Shown piece by piece: positions 1 through 6,868 of a stretch of DNA of 50,206 nucleotides; positions within the stretch are counted from its first letter, which is position 1, and the number at the start of each line of letters is the position of its first letter. The DNA comes from a virus. The stretch lies in IMG/VR virus record IMGVR_UViG_3300032397_000019, positions 1-50,206 of that record. One strand, given 5' to 3'. The notes under the pieces were generated by a model. It had not been told where the DNA came from. It did no database searches and saw nothing but the letters and a program-made list of their open reading frames with translations. Position numbers and translations under genes: made by a program.

Positions 1-2
1 GC

Positions 3-482
3 GGCGCGCAAGCGCACGCGCTCCGGCAGGCGCGCGGGTGCTACCAGCGCGCCATCCTGCGGGGCGAGCAGCGCATCTCGGGCAGCGACCTTCGCGGGGA
101 GGCGCGGCGGTGGAGCGGGCGGTACGCTGCGAGCGTGGCGAACCTGCTGGCGCGATGCGCGGCGGCGGGAGTCGTCTGCGGTGAGCAGCGCGGGCACGGT
201 GGCCTGCGCGTGCTGACCCTGGCGTTCGCGGAGCCGGTGGCCATCGACGCCACCGCGAGCCTTGCCGCGGGCGTGCTGACGTGCGCGACGGACGATGACG
301 CCGCGCGCTTCCTGGCGGACCTCGCGCCGCGCCTCGCGGTGTACGGTGGGGCGCTGACTCTCGCGCGCGACGGTGCGGTGCTCCGGTTCGAGGGGGACGC
401 GGGCGAGGCAGTGGACGTGGTGCTCGACGCGCTGGACGCGGACGCCACGTTGCCGCGCGTGCGGCTCGGGGTGGCGGCGTGA
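3..482 (+). CDS. Unknown protein, 5'-truncated
   Basis: An open frame enters from the left edge and stops at 482, giving at least 159 residues with no start visible. A GTG exists at 135, but the frame upstream of it still reads as protein-like (Arg/Ala-rich with Tyr and Trp spaced along helices), so I treat the gene as cut by the window edge. The N-terminal part is basic (RGEQRIS, RGEARRW). The C-terminal half is acidic and Ala/Val/Leu-rich. I recognise no family. The stop overlaps the next start as GTGA, so it is probably translated in the same operon as the small ORF behind it. Confidence 0.6.
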   Translation, partial: GAQAHALRQARGCYQRAILRGEQRISGSDLRGEARRWSGRYAASVANLLARCAAAGVVCGEQRGHGGLRVLTLAFAEPVAIDATASLAAGVLTCATDDDAARFLADLAPRLAVYGGALTLARDGAVLRFEGDAGEAVDVVLDALDADATLPRVRLGVAA

Positions 483-595
483 CTCGGGCGACCGCGGTGC
501 TGGCGCTCGTGGTCTACGTCCACGCGCTCGCGGTGGACGAGCAGACGCGGCTGCGCGCCGCGGTGGCCAGTCTACGGCCCCCCGTCGCCCCGTAG
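479..595 (+). CDS. Small possible membrane peptide, 38 aa
   Basis: A short frame starts with GTG in a GTGA overlap with the stop of the gene before it, the same coupling used by many genes here. Residues 5-18 (TAVLALVVYVHALA) form a hydrophobic stretch that could span a membrane, followed by a short polar tail rich in Arg and Pro. It is too short to assign to a family. The coupled start is the only positive evidence, so it may be spurious. Confidence 0.35.
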   Translation: MTRATAVLALVVYVHALAVDEQTRLRAAVASLRPPVAP

Positions 596-687
596 CGGCG
601 TCTGGGGGCCGGAGTCGGGGGGCAGGCTCGCGCCGTGCTCCCCGGCTCGCTTTGGGCGCAGGGCTCGCAACGGCTCGCGCTCTGCGG

Positions 688-693
688 TAGGGT
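688..693 (+). promoter_or_regulatory. Candidate -10 box TAGGGT before the ParB-like gene
   Basis: The TANNNT hexamer is followed 6 nt later by GGAGG (700-704) and then the ATG at 713. It sits in a 118-nt gap with no gene, the first break in the operon. No convincing -35 box is seen at 17 nt. It resembles the TAGGCT/TAGGGT boxes found before several other genes of the window. Confidence 0.35.
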
Positions 694-712
694 CGGCGCG
701 GAGGCATTGAGC

Positions 713-1438
713 ATGGCCAGTAGGCGTCGCGTTGCAGCAGAGTCAGAGCGTCAGGAACTCAAGGGCGGCACCGTCGTGGGGACGGTGGAGACGGTGGCAC
801 TCGACCGAGTGAAGCCGAACCCGTGGAACCCGAACCGGATGACGCCGCGGCAATTGGAGTCGCTGAAGCACGGGCTCAAGGAGGACGGGTGGCTCACGTC
901 GCAGAGCATCCTCGTGTGGCGCACGGACGACACGGGGACGGCGAAGTACCTCATCATCGACGGTGAGCATCGTTGGCGCGCTGCAACGGCGCTCGGGTTC
1001 GTGGAGGGGCCGATGGTGTTCCTCGACGGCGTGACGGAGGCGCAGGCGAAGGCGCTGACCATCAAGCTCGACAACAAGCGCGGGAGCTTCGACCAGGAGA
1101 TTCTGCGCGGGCTCTTGCGCGAGGTGCAGGAGCAGCTTGGGGACGAACCGGCGCTGGACCTTGGGTTCGAGGACGCTGCGTACCTCGCTCTCATCGCGGC
1201 ACCGGGCAGCGACCTCGACGGCATCAGCAACCCACCGGGGCAATCCACGTTCGAGGGCGTCATCCCGACCATGACCACGCAGGTGAACATGGTTCAGATC
1301 TTCCTCACGAGCGACCAGAAGGCGCTGTGGGACGAGCGCGTGCGCACGCTCGCTGGACGCTTCGGAACGCGCAACGCGACGGACACGGTGATTGAGGCAA
1401 TCCGACTTGCCGCAGAGGCGTCCACGGCAGCGGCATGA
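713..1438 (+). CDS. ParB/Srx-like domain DNA-binding protein
   Basis: The 241-residue protein carries an N-terminal ParB/sulfiredoxin-fold domain at about residues 25-125. The start is VETVALDRVKPNPWNPN, an NPNR-type motif lies near residues 38-42, and the signature GEHRWRAA is at 84-91, matching the GERRWRA box that binds nucleotide in ParB relatives. The remaining C-terminal half is unassigned. I chose the ATG at 713 because GGAGG stands 8 nt before it; an earlier in-frame ATG at 635 would add an unlikely leader. Phage ParB-like proteins are nucleases, partition-like factors or DNA-targeting partners; the role here is unknown. It overlaps the dioxygenase gene by ATGA, so the two are co-translated, and it may direct or accompany base modification (inference). 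Confidence 0.75.
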   Translation: MASRRRVAAESERQELKGGTVVGTVETVALDRVKPNPWNPNRMTPRQLESLKHGLKEDGWLTSQSILVWRTDDTGTAKYLIIDGEHRWRAATALGFVEGPMVFLDGVTEAQAKALTIKLDNKRGSFDQEILRGLLREVQEQLGDEPALDLGFEDAAYLALIAAPGSDLDGISNPPGQSTFEGVIPTMTTQVNMVQIFLTSDQKALWDERVRTLAGRFGTRNATDTVIEAIRLAAEASTAAA

Positions 1439-2325
1439 AGCCGCTCATCATCCAGCTTCGCACGCGCGTGCCGGAGGAACTGATCAAGGCGCGCGTCGGA
1501 GCGCGCGTGGTGGACGACGACATCGGCATCGAGCTACGCGGCGACTGCGACGTGTACGCAGCGTCGGGCGCGCTGGTGTGCAAGCTCCGCCGCGGGGCCA
1601 TCGGCCAGGAGACGAGTGACCGTGCGTACCCGCACCTCGCGCATCTGGCGAGTCGCTACGGCTCGGTGAACCGCGGGCTCTACTCGGGGCTCCCGCGCGT
1701 GGCGAAGATCGGCAGCAAGGTCGGGATGACGGTGAACCCGGATGGCTCGCGCGCGACAATCAAGAGTTCCATTGGGGGGTACTTCGAGCCGCAAGGCGGG
1801 CGCTTCCCGTATTGCCGCACCACGATGTTCACATCAGCCGAGCCCGAGCGGTGGAACGAAGTGCTCCCGCTCATCCGAGAAGTCGGTGAGCACTTCGCGC
1901 GCGAGCTACCCGACCGCTGCAAGGTGCAGCGCGACTACGCGGAGAAGTGCTCGCCGTACTTCCGAATCGTCGGCACACCGTTCTCAACCATCACGGTGAA
2001 CCAGAACATCGCGGGGACGATTCACCAGGACAAAGGCGACCTCAAGCAAGGGTTCGGCATCATCACGTGTCACCGCCGCGGGGCGTACACGGGAGGTCTG
2101 CTGACGTTCCCGCAGTACCGCATCGCGGTGGACCTGCGGGACCGCGACCTCATCTACTTTGACCCGCACGAGTGGCACGGCGTGACGGAGATGCAGAGCG
2201 CGGACCCGGACTACTCGCGCGTGACGGTCGTGTACTACTTCCGAGCGGGCATGACGAAGTGCGGCACGCCCGAAGAGGAAGTGGCGAAGGCGAAGCTGCG
2301 CGCCGCAGGGGCGAGTGTCGAGTGA
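1435..2325 (+). CDS. TET/JBP-family 2-oxoglutarate/Fe(II) dioxygenase
   Basis: This 296-residue protein resembles phage TET/JBP dioxygenases, which hydroxylate the 5-methyl group of thymine or 5-methylcytosine within DNA using Fe(II), O2 and 2-oxoglutarate. The double-stranded beta-helix core covers about residues 120-270. TVNQNIAGTIHQDKGD contains the HxD iron ligands H197 and D199. FDPHEWHG supplies the distal His (H248 by position), and R262 in SRVTVVYY is placed to bind 2-oxoglutarate. The length fits a single-domain phage enzyme. It is coupled by ATGA to the ParB-like gene and by GTGA to the transferase gene. The partners downstream act on hydroxymethylpyrimidine in known phages, so thymine is a likely substrate. 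5-methylcytosine is not excluded, although no cytosine methyltransferase is in view. Confidence 0.85.
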   Translation: MKPLIIQLRTRVPEELIKARVGARVVDDDIGIELRGDCDVYAASGALVCKLRRGAIGQETSDRAYPHLAHLASRYGSVNRGLYSGLPRVAKIGSKVGMTVNPDGSRATIKSSIGGYFEPQGGRFPYCRTTMFTSAEPERWNEVLPLIREVGEHFARELPDRCKVQRDYAEKCSPYFRIVGTPFSTITVNQNIAGTIHQDKGDLKQGFGIITCHRRGAYTGGLLTFPQYRIAVDLRDRDLIYFDPHEWHGVTEMQSADPDYSRVTVVYYFRAGMTKCGTPEEEVAKAKLRAAGASVE

Positions 2326-3200
2326 CGCTCCGCGACGACTTCTACGCGAGCGCGCGAGCGCAGATCGCATCGGGCGACATCGACCCGATGTACCCGGTGC
2401 TCCGGCGGTTCTACGAAGCGGAGCGGTGTGAGCGGGAGGTCGCGCTCTGGCGCACGCTGCTCTACGTCACGTGGTACCACGTGGGCTCCGCGTCGCTCGT
2501 GTGGCGTCGCATCCCCGAGCCGCGCCCGCTCACTGAGGGAGACGTGCGCGGGCTCTCCACTGGCACGGAGCGGCGGGGCTTCCGCGGCAACGTGATCGCG
2601 GCCACGCACGTCAACGCGCTGCTCGCGCTCGCGCAGAAGGCCGGGGGGCTCGCGCGCTTCGTGGACGGGCTCGTGGGCGACGGAGGCGAGACGGGTTGGG
2701 CACGCACGCGTGAGGCGTTGCAGGAGGTCGCGTGGCTCGGACCTTGGGCGAGCTACAAGTGGGCGGACCTTCTCAAGCACGTGCACGGCGCGCCCATCAC
2801 GGCCAACGACATCGGCGTGGGCGGCAACAGCGAGACGGCTGGCCCCATCCCTGGGATGGTGCGGCTCACCGGAGAGAACTGGCGCGAGTGCGCCACGAAC
2901 ATCGGGTTGCAGAAGCGGCTGCTCGGGGAGGCGCGAGACGCGGGCGTTCCGTTCGACGGACTCGACCAGTTAGAGACGACGCTCTGCGACTTCAACAGTC
3001 TGTGCAAGGGCGGCTACTACATCGGTCACGACATCGACGCGCAGATGGACCACCTGAACGTCGCAACGGAACCGGGGCTGTGGGAGGCGCGCGCCACGTC
3101 GTTCGAGTCGCGCTACCTCGGTGAGCACCACGACTGGTTCGGCGTGCGCAAGAACCTACGGCCGGTGTACGCGAAGCATCAGAGGCTCGTCGTCCTGTGA
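2322..3200 (+). CDS. aGPT-pyrophosphorylase-like DNA base transferase
   Basis: The 292-residue protein resembles the alpha-glutamyl/putrescinyl-thymine pyrophosphorylase clade. These enzymes replace the pyrophosphate of 5-pyrophosphorylmethyl-dU in DNA with an amine or amino acid. Matching blocks are the aromatic WYHVGS (about residues 46-51), the RRGFRGN box, the GPWASYKWADLL block (about 142-153) and the C-terminal ETTLCDFNSLCKGGYYIGHD box (about 211-230). The GTG start overlaps the previous stop by GTGA, and no better start follows. Lying between an oxygenase and a P-loop kinase is the arrangement expected for thymidine hypermodification. The nucleophile it transfers cannot be read from sequence; a following FAD enzyme suggests glycine or another amino acid (inference). 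The assignment is by motif memory, not a database hit. Confidence 0.7.
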   Translation: MTLRDDFYASARAQIASGDIDPMYPVLRRFYEAERCEREVALWRTLLYVTWYHVGSASLVWRRIPEPRPLTEGDVRGLSTGTERRGFRGNVIAATHVNALLALAQKAGGLARFVDGLVGDGGETGWARTREALQEVAWLGPWASYKWADLLKHVHGAPITANDIGVGGNSETAGPIPGMVRLTGENWRECATNIGLQKRLLGEARDAGVPFDGLDQLETTLCDFNSLCKGGYYIGHDIDAQMDHLNVATEPGLWEARATSFESRYLGEHHDWFGVRKNLRPVYAKHQRLVVL

Positions 3201-4096
3201 GGGTGCATCTCGAAGGGATGGGCGTGCCTGGGTGCTTCCTCGCGTGGCACCTCGAACGCGCGGGAGTCGAGTGGACGTGGGACGACATCGACTCTCCGTT
3301 CAATGCGTGGAGCGCGTGCACGGGGGCCATCTACCCGAGCGGCGTGCCGTTCGACGTAGCCAATTACTCGCGTTGGCGCGCGTGGGTCGGGGGCTCTGCT
3401 CCGTGGCCAGCGTCGCTCACGCGCGAGTGCGTGGAGGAAGCTGGTTGGTGGTACTGCACGAAGGCGGCACCGCATGGCGGCAAGTACAAGACGGTCGCGA
3501 CGGTGGGCGCGCTCAAGCGCGGTTCGGCAACGAGCCTGCACTACAACGCGCAGAAGTTCGTGCCAGCCACGCGCGAGGCGTTCGCGGAGCGGCGGCGCAC
3601 ATCGGCGGAGCCTGGTGCGCAGCGCGTCGTGACGCACGGCTTCGGGCGACGGAACCACCACGTGCTGTGGGGCTGGACGGTGCTCGTGAAGCTCGACATC
3701 GACCAGACGTTGCTCGCGCACGAGACGTGCGCGCGCCCGAGCCTCTACATGCGCAAGGGTCGGTTCGTGATGGCGTACGCCTACGCGGTGCCGGGGACGC
3801 CTTGGTGGTACTCGGGCTCGTCGCTCATCGTGCAGAAGGTTCCTAAGCAACTCGAAGTGCCGGAGAAGTTCGCGCGGTGGCGCATGAACTTCGAGGCGCT
3901 GGCGGGCGGGCTCGCGCGCGTGAGCGAGGTCGGGAGCGTCATCACGGGATGGCGACCCGCGGGAGCAGACGACAGTGCACCGCTCGTGTTGCGACTCGAT
4001 GACGGCGCGCTGCACGTGCGTCCGTTTTGGAACAGCGGAGTGCGGCACTCGCCGGTACTCGTGGAGGCAGTGATGGACTCATTGGGTGTCGCGTGA
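3197..4096 (+). CDS. FAD-dependent oxidoreductase of the modification cassette
   Basis: The 299-residue protein opens with a Rossmann dinucleotide-binding motif, GMGVPG at residues 7-12, followed by a helix and an acidic pair (WTWDDID) at the end of strand 2, as in FAD enzymes of the D-amino-acid-oxidase/glycine-oxidase superfamily. WSACTGAIYPSG (about 38-49) resembles the second flavin-contacting loop. Aromatic residues are frequent (WWYCTK, PWWYSG). In the thymidine hypermodification pathways worked out biochemically, an FAD enzyme acts on the aminoacyl-thymidine made by the DNA transferase. The same role here is inference from order and fold. It starts with GTG in a GTGA overlap and ends in a GTGA overlap with the kinase, so all four genes are translationally linked. 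Confidence 0.65.
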   Translation: MRVHLEGMGVPGCFLAWHLERAGVEWTWDDIDSPFNAWSACTGAIYPSGVPFDVANYSRWRAWVGGSAPWPASLTRECVEEAGWWYCTKAAPHGGKYKTVATVGALKRGSATSLHYNAQKFVPATREAFAERRRTSAEPGAQRVVTHGFGRRNHHVLWGWTVLVKLDIDQTLLAHETCARPSLYMRKGRFVMAYAYAVPGTPWWYSGSSLIVQKVPKQLEVPEKFARWRMNFEALAGGLARVSEVGSVITGWRPAGADDSAPLVLRLDDGALHVRPFWNSGVRHSPVLVEAVMDSLGVA

Positions 4097-4608
4097 CGGT
4101 TCTGTTCGTGGTCGGTCCTCCGGGTGTCGGCAAGACGACGCTCGTGCGGCGCTTGCTCAACACCCCGAGCACGCTCATCGAGAGTCCTAAGTGGACGGTC
4201 GGTGAAGATGTTTGCGCGGCGGGGCACTACTCCGGCGGCACGTTCGATGGCGCGGACACGGTGCCGTACAACGGCGTGCAACTCGCGCTCGCGTATTGGG
4301 AGTCGTGTCTCACCGACCGCTCGCTCACGATCTTCGACGGCGACCGCTTCTCTCACGCGGGCACCATCGCGTGGTTCAACGCGCGCGGTGTTGAGCCGGT
4401 GTGCCTCGCGCTCACCGCACCCGACGACGCGCTGGCAGCGCGCCGCGCTGCTCGGGGCTCGAAGCAGAACCCCTCGTGGATGAAGGGGCGCGTCACCAAG
4501 GCGGCGCGCTTCGCAGACAGCTTCCCCACTCCACGAGTGCTCCGGCTGGACGCCGGGAACTCTACGGAATCACTGGAAGTTTCCCTGCGGGAATGGCTCG
4601 CCAGATAG
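4093..4608 (+). CDS. P-loop kinase, probable hydroxymethyl-pyrimidine DNA kinase
   Basis: The 171-residue P-loop NTPase has a Walker A motif GPPGVGKTT at residues 8-16 right after the first beta strand, and a Walker B-like strand LTIFDGDRF at about 88-96. A basic stretch (AARRAARGSKQNP) could form the lid. Its small size fits the 5-hydroxymethyl-dU DNA kinases that phosphorylate the base hydroxymethyl group so a transferase can displace it. The GTG at 4093 overlaps the previous stop and puts the first strand at residue 3; an upstream ATG at 4027 would lie inside the FAD gene. It is the last gene of the overlapped cassette, and a promoter-like sequence follows. General ATP-dependent sugar or nucleotide kinase activity is the alternative. 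Confidence 0.75.
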   Translation: MTVLFVVGPPGVGKTTLVRRLLNTPSTLIESPKWTVGEDVCAAGHYSGGTFDGADTVPYNGVQLALAYWESCLTDRSLTIFDGDRFSHAGTIAWFNARGVEPVCLALTAPDDALAARRAARGSKQNPSWMKGRVTKAARFADSFPTPRVLRLDAGNSTESLEVSLREWLAR

Positions 4609-4611
4609 TTC

Positions 4612-4641
4612 TTGTCGGTCGGGGCGGAATTGGTTTATGAT
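4612..4641 (+). promoter_or_regulatory. Candidate sigma70-type promoter
   Basis: TTGTCG (4612-4617) and TATGAT (4636-4641) are separated by 18 nt in the 74-nt gap after the kinase gene. The -10 box matches TATAAT at five of six bases and the -35 at four of six. The spot is noticeably richer in A and T than its surroundings. It would drive the zinc-finger/HARP-like gene starting at 4683. Confidence 0.5.
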
Positions 4642-4682
4642 GGGTTTCGGGTCGAGTTTGACCCCAACGAAAGGCCCCCCCA

Positions 4683-5309
4683 ATGTCCTACGAAACCGCT
4701 CCCGCCACGCTGATGCTCGCGACCCGTTGTGCCTGCTGCTCGCGTCCCCTCTGCGACGCCATCAGCGTCGAGACTGGCGTTGGCCCCGAGTGCCGTCGCA
4801 AGCACGGGTTCAACGACGCGCAGGGTGAGCCGGACTGGTGCGCGGCGCTGGTCCTGCTGGACGGGCACGTGAGCACCGCCGACATGCACGCAGCCGCGAT
4901 GGCGGGTGAGGGCGAGTACGACGCGCGAGCGGTGGCCAACCTGCTCGTGCACCGCATCGCCTGCCGGTCCTCCGCTCGGGTGGACGGCGCGGTGCTCGCG
5001 ATGACTGCGGCCATCGGGGCGCTCGGGTTCGTCACCCTGGCGAACAAGATCGTGGAGCACGGCGCGGGCAAGGTCGAGGTTCACGCGGTGGGCGACCGCC
5101 TCGCGGTGACGACCCCGTACAATCAGGCGTTCGTCGCCGCGCTCAAGGCGGCGCGGGTCGGCGCGCGGTGGGACGGGGCGAGCAAGGTCTGGACGGTGCC
5201 CACGGACCCGAGCGCGCGCAAGGCGCTCTGGGGCGCGCTCCGCGGGAGCTTCGCGGGCGCGCTGCTCGTCACGGACGCGGGGACGACGACGGTGCCCGCT
5301 GCGGCGTGA
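4683..5309 (+). CDS. Zinc-finger plus HARP-like domain protein
   Basis: The 208-residue protein begins with a treble-clef-like zinc site: CACCSRPLC at about residues 16-24 and GPECRRKHG at about 34-42. This is the CxxC...GxxC pattern of small phage zinc fingers (DUF6011-like). Residues about 140-195 (VTTPYNQAFVAALKAARVGARWDGASKVWTVP region) resemble the HARP module found beside SNF2 helicases in SMARCAL1, where it binds branched DNA. The middle is Ala-rich helix. A weak GAAAGG lies 8 nt before the ATG. A DNA- or nucleic-acid-binding role is likely, but no catalytic motif is visible. It follows the modification cassette behind its own promoter-like element. Confidence 0.6.
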   Translation: MSYETAPATLMLATRCACCSRPLCDAISVETGVGPECRRKHGFNDAQGEPDWCAALVLLDGHVSTADMHAAAMAGEGEYDARAVANLLVHRIACRSSARVDGAVLAMTAAIGALGFVTLANKIVEHGAGKVEVHAVGDRLAVTTPYNQAFVAALKAARVGARWDGASKVWTVPTDPSARKALWGALRGSFAGALLVTDAGTTTVPAAA

Positions 5310-5368
5310 GCCGCCTCCGCTGCGCGCCGATGGGGCGCTTGCCGGTTCGACTCCGGCGCAGCGGACCA
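5296..5368 (+). other. tRNA-like acceptor/T-arm structure with encoded CCA
   Basis: Positions 5341-5357 form a perfect T arm: stem GCCGG/CCGGC around the canonical loop TTCGACT. This is followed by GCAGCGG, discriminator A and CCA (5358-5368). A fully complementary 5' acceptor strand CCGCTGC occurs at 5317-5323 and again at 5296-5302. Between the nearer copy and the T arm there is only one hairpin, GCGCC-GATGG-GGCGC (5324-5338), like the variable arm of a class II tRNA. With the far copy, 38 nt are available, but I find no anticodon arm with T33. It is therefore not a normal tRNA. It may be a minimal tRNA-like RNA, a decayed tRNA, or a tRNA 3' end kept as an attachment site. Confidence 0.6.
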
Positions 5369-5384
5369 GGGGAGAAGGTTCCCC
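5369..5384 (+). other. Small stem-loop before the GGCT gene
   Basis: GGGGA and TCCCC flank a 6-nt loop directly after the CCA of the tRNA-like element. It has no T run, so it is not a convincing terminator. It could be a processing or translation-control hairpin 20 nt before the next start. Confidence 0.25.
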
Positions 5385-5403
5385 GAGAAAGCAGGATGAC
5401 AGC

Positions 5404-5802
5404 ATGGCCAAGGTTTTCGTTTACGGGACGCTGCGAGCGGGAGGCGCGCTGCACGCGCACATGAAGGGCGCGGACCTCGTGTGCTCGGCGGGAGGCGTGC
5501 GCGGGTTCGCGATGTTCGACCTCGGGTTCTACCCGGCGGTGGAGCACATGCAGACGCCGCACGCGGTGGTCGTGGGCGAGGTGTACGAGGTGGACGCGGC
5601 GCACCTTGCGCGCCTCGACTGGGTGGAGGGCGTGCCGAGCCTCTACTACCGGACGCTCACGGACGTGGTGGTGGGCGGAGGCAGCGACGGTGAGGACACG
5701 GTGGAGGCGTTCATCTACGTGATGCGCGAGGGGCAGGCGCGCGGGGAGCGCGTGCGCGGCGGGGACTGGATGGCGCACACGGCGGGGCGGGTGGCGCTGT
5801 GA
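5404..5802 (+). CDS. Gamma-glutamylcyclotransferase-fold (AIG2-like) protein 1
   Basis: The 132-residue protein has the family hallmark VFVYGTLRAGG at residues 4-14, where YGTL forms the substrate-binding loop. LDWVEGVPSLYYR at about 71-83 has E75 in the position of the catalytic acid. The length is typical of a one-domain GGCT/GGACT/AIG2 enzyme, which releases 5-oxoproline from gamma-glutamyl amines or peptides. AGGA lies 7 nt before the ATG. It overlaps by GTGA with a second, divergent member of the same fold. The substrate in a phage is unknown. Closeness to a base-modification cassette makes trimming of a glutamyl or amine group on a modified base or precursor conceivable, but that is inference. 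Confidence 0.8.
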   Translation: MAKVFVYGTLRAGGALHAHMKGADLVCSAGGVRGFAMFDLGFYPAVEHMQTPHAVVVGEVYEVDAAHLARLDWVEGVPSLYYRTLTDVVVGGGSDGEDTVEAFIYVMREGQARGERVRGGDWMAHTAGRVAL

Positions 5803-6527
5803 GCAGCGAGGGCAAGGCGGCGCGGCGACTGGTCGCGCGCGGCCCCGCGCCGCTGGCGCGCTCGCTGGTGTTCAGCTTCGGCTCGAACCTCCACGAGCCG
5901 CAGCTTCGGGAGCGGTGCCCCGACGCGATGCAGGTCGGTCCCGCGACGCTGCACGGGTTCCGCCTGGCGTTCGTCGGGCACTCCGCGCGATGGGGCGGGG
6001 CGGTGGCGACGGTGCGCCCGACCGCGAAGGCGGAGACGCCGGGGGAACTCGTGCTGCTCACGGACGCGGACCTCGCGCGCCTCGATGGCTTCGAGGGAGC
6101 GCCCACGGTCTACAAGCGGACGCGGGTGCAGGTGCGCACGCACACGGCGTCGGGTGCGCGGCGCGAGGTGAGCGCGTGGACGTACGTGCGGGACGGTGAG
6201 GAAGCGGACCCGAGCCCCACCTACGTCTCGCGCATCGCGTGCGGGTACGGGCGTCTCGGCTACGACGACGCGCCCATCGTGCGAGCGATCCACGCCGCGA
6301 GCAAGGCGCGGGCGCGGCGGTGGGAGGCGTTCAACGCGCAGGTGGAGCCCGCGACGCCGCGAGCCTCCGTGGGCGTCGTGCGCCGCAAGCGGGAGCGCAT
6401 GAGCGACCACTTCGGGGATCTGTTCCCCAACGACGACCGGCGCAGCAACCCCGATGAGCACGACGCGGACGTGCTCGCGGACCTCTCCGACGTGCCCCCG
6501 TCCTGGTATCGCGGGAGGGCGTCGTGA
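5799..6527 (+). CDS. Gamma-glutamylcyclotransferase-fold protein 2, extended
   Basis: This 242-residue protein is a second member of the fold, with FSFGSNL at residues 25-31 (the longer FGSNL version of the loop) and LDGFEG at 95-100 giving a likely catalytic E99. The cyclotransferase domain occupies roughly residues 20-180. About 60 residues beyond it are charged and unassigned (RRKRERMSDHFGDLFPNDDRR), ending in an acidic, Pro-containing tail. Its FGSNL loop and tail distinguish it from the neighbouring protein, so the pair is not a recent exact duplication. The GTG start overlaps the previous stop and the end overlaps the next start, both as GTGA. The product and substrate are unknown. Confidence 0.75.
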   Translation: MSSEGKAARRLVARGPAPLARSLVFSFGSNLHEPQLRERCPDAMQVGPATLHGFRLAFVGHSARWGGAVATVRPTAKAETPGELVLLTDADLARLDGFEGAPTVYKRTRVQVRTHTASGARREVSAWTYVRDGEEADPSPTYVSRIACGYGRLGYDDAPIVRAIHAASKARARRWEAFNAQVEPATPRASVGVVRRKRERMSDHFGDLFPNDDRRSNPDEHDADVLADLSDVPPSWYRGRAS

Positions 6528-6868
6528 AGCGCCGGGTGGAGATCCTGCTCACCGTGCCGGACGACGGCGCGGTGGAGCGGGTGCGCGCGCTCGCGGCGAA
6601 GCATGGGTGGGCGGTGGTGCAGGTGCACCGGGGGGAGAGCCAGCCGGGGGCGCGACCGATGGCGGAGCTTGCACCGGAGGCGGTGAGCAGGATCGTGGCG
6701 CTGCACGAGGCGGGGGGGCTCACGTACCAGGGCATCGCGGACGTGCTGAACGTGGCGGGCGTGCGGGGGGCCAAGGGCGGGCGGTGGTGGCCCAAGACCG
6801 TTGCCGCGGCGCTCCGGCAGGCGCGGGCGGCGGGGTTCCCGCAAGGGGCGGGGCGCAAGCCCGCCTAG
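6524..6868 (+). CDS. Small helix-turn-helix protein, small-terminase candidate
   Basis: The 114-residue protein has an N-terminal alpha/beta segment (about 1-40) and a C-terminal region, LAPEAVSRIVALHEAG followed by TYQGIADVLNVAG and GGRWWPKTVAAAL (about 50-105). This closely resembles the DNA-binding helix-turn-helix of large serine recombinases (recombinase domain). No resolvase catalytic serine domain is present, so it is not itself a recombinase. It lies directly before the large terminase gene, where small terminase subunits usually sit, and the gap between them is rich in palindromes. It could be the small terminase or a late regulator. The name rests on position and motif only. Confidence 0.5.
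   Translation: MKRRVEILLTVPDDGAVERVRALAAKHGWAVVQVHRGESQPGARPMAELAPEAVSRIVALHEAGGLTYQGIADVLNVAGVRGAKGGRWWPKTVAAALRQARAAGFPQGAGRKPA

Noticed and set aside
635-712. Upstream ATG extension of the ParB-like gene
   Set aside because: ATG at 713 has GGAGG 8 nt upstream; the extension has no ribosome site and contains the promoter-like box.
2172-2321. Upstream extension of the transferase gene
   Set aside because: It lies fully inside the dioxygenase gene and is Arg/Gly shadow sequence; the GTG at 2322 in the GTGA overlap is the natural start.
5296-5368. Normal tRNA gene
   Set aside because: No anticodon stem-loop with T33 and no D arm can be formed with either acceptor strand.
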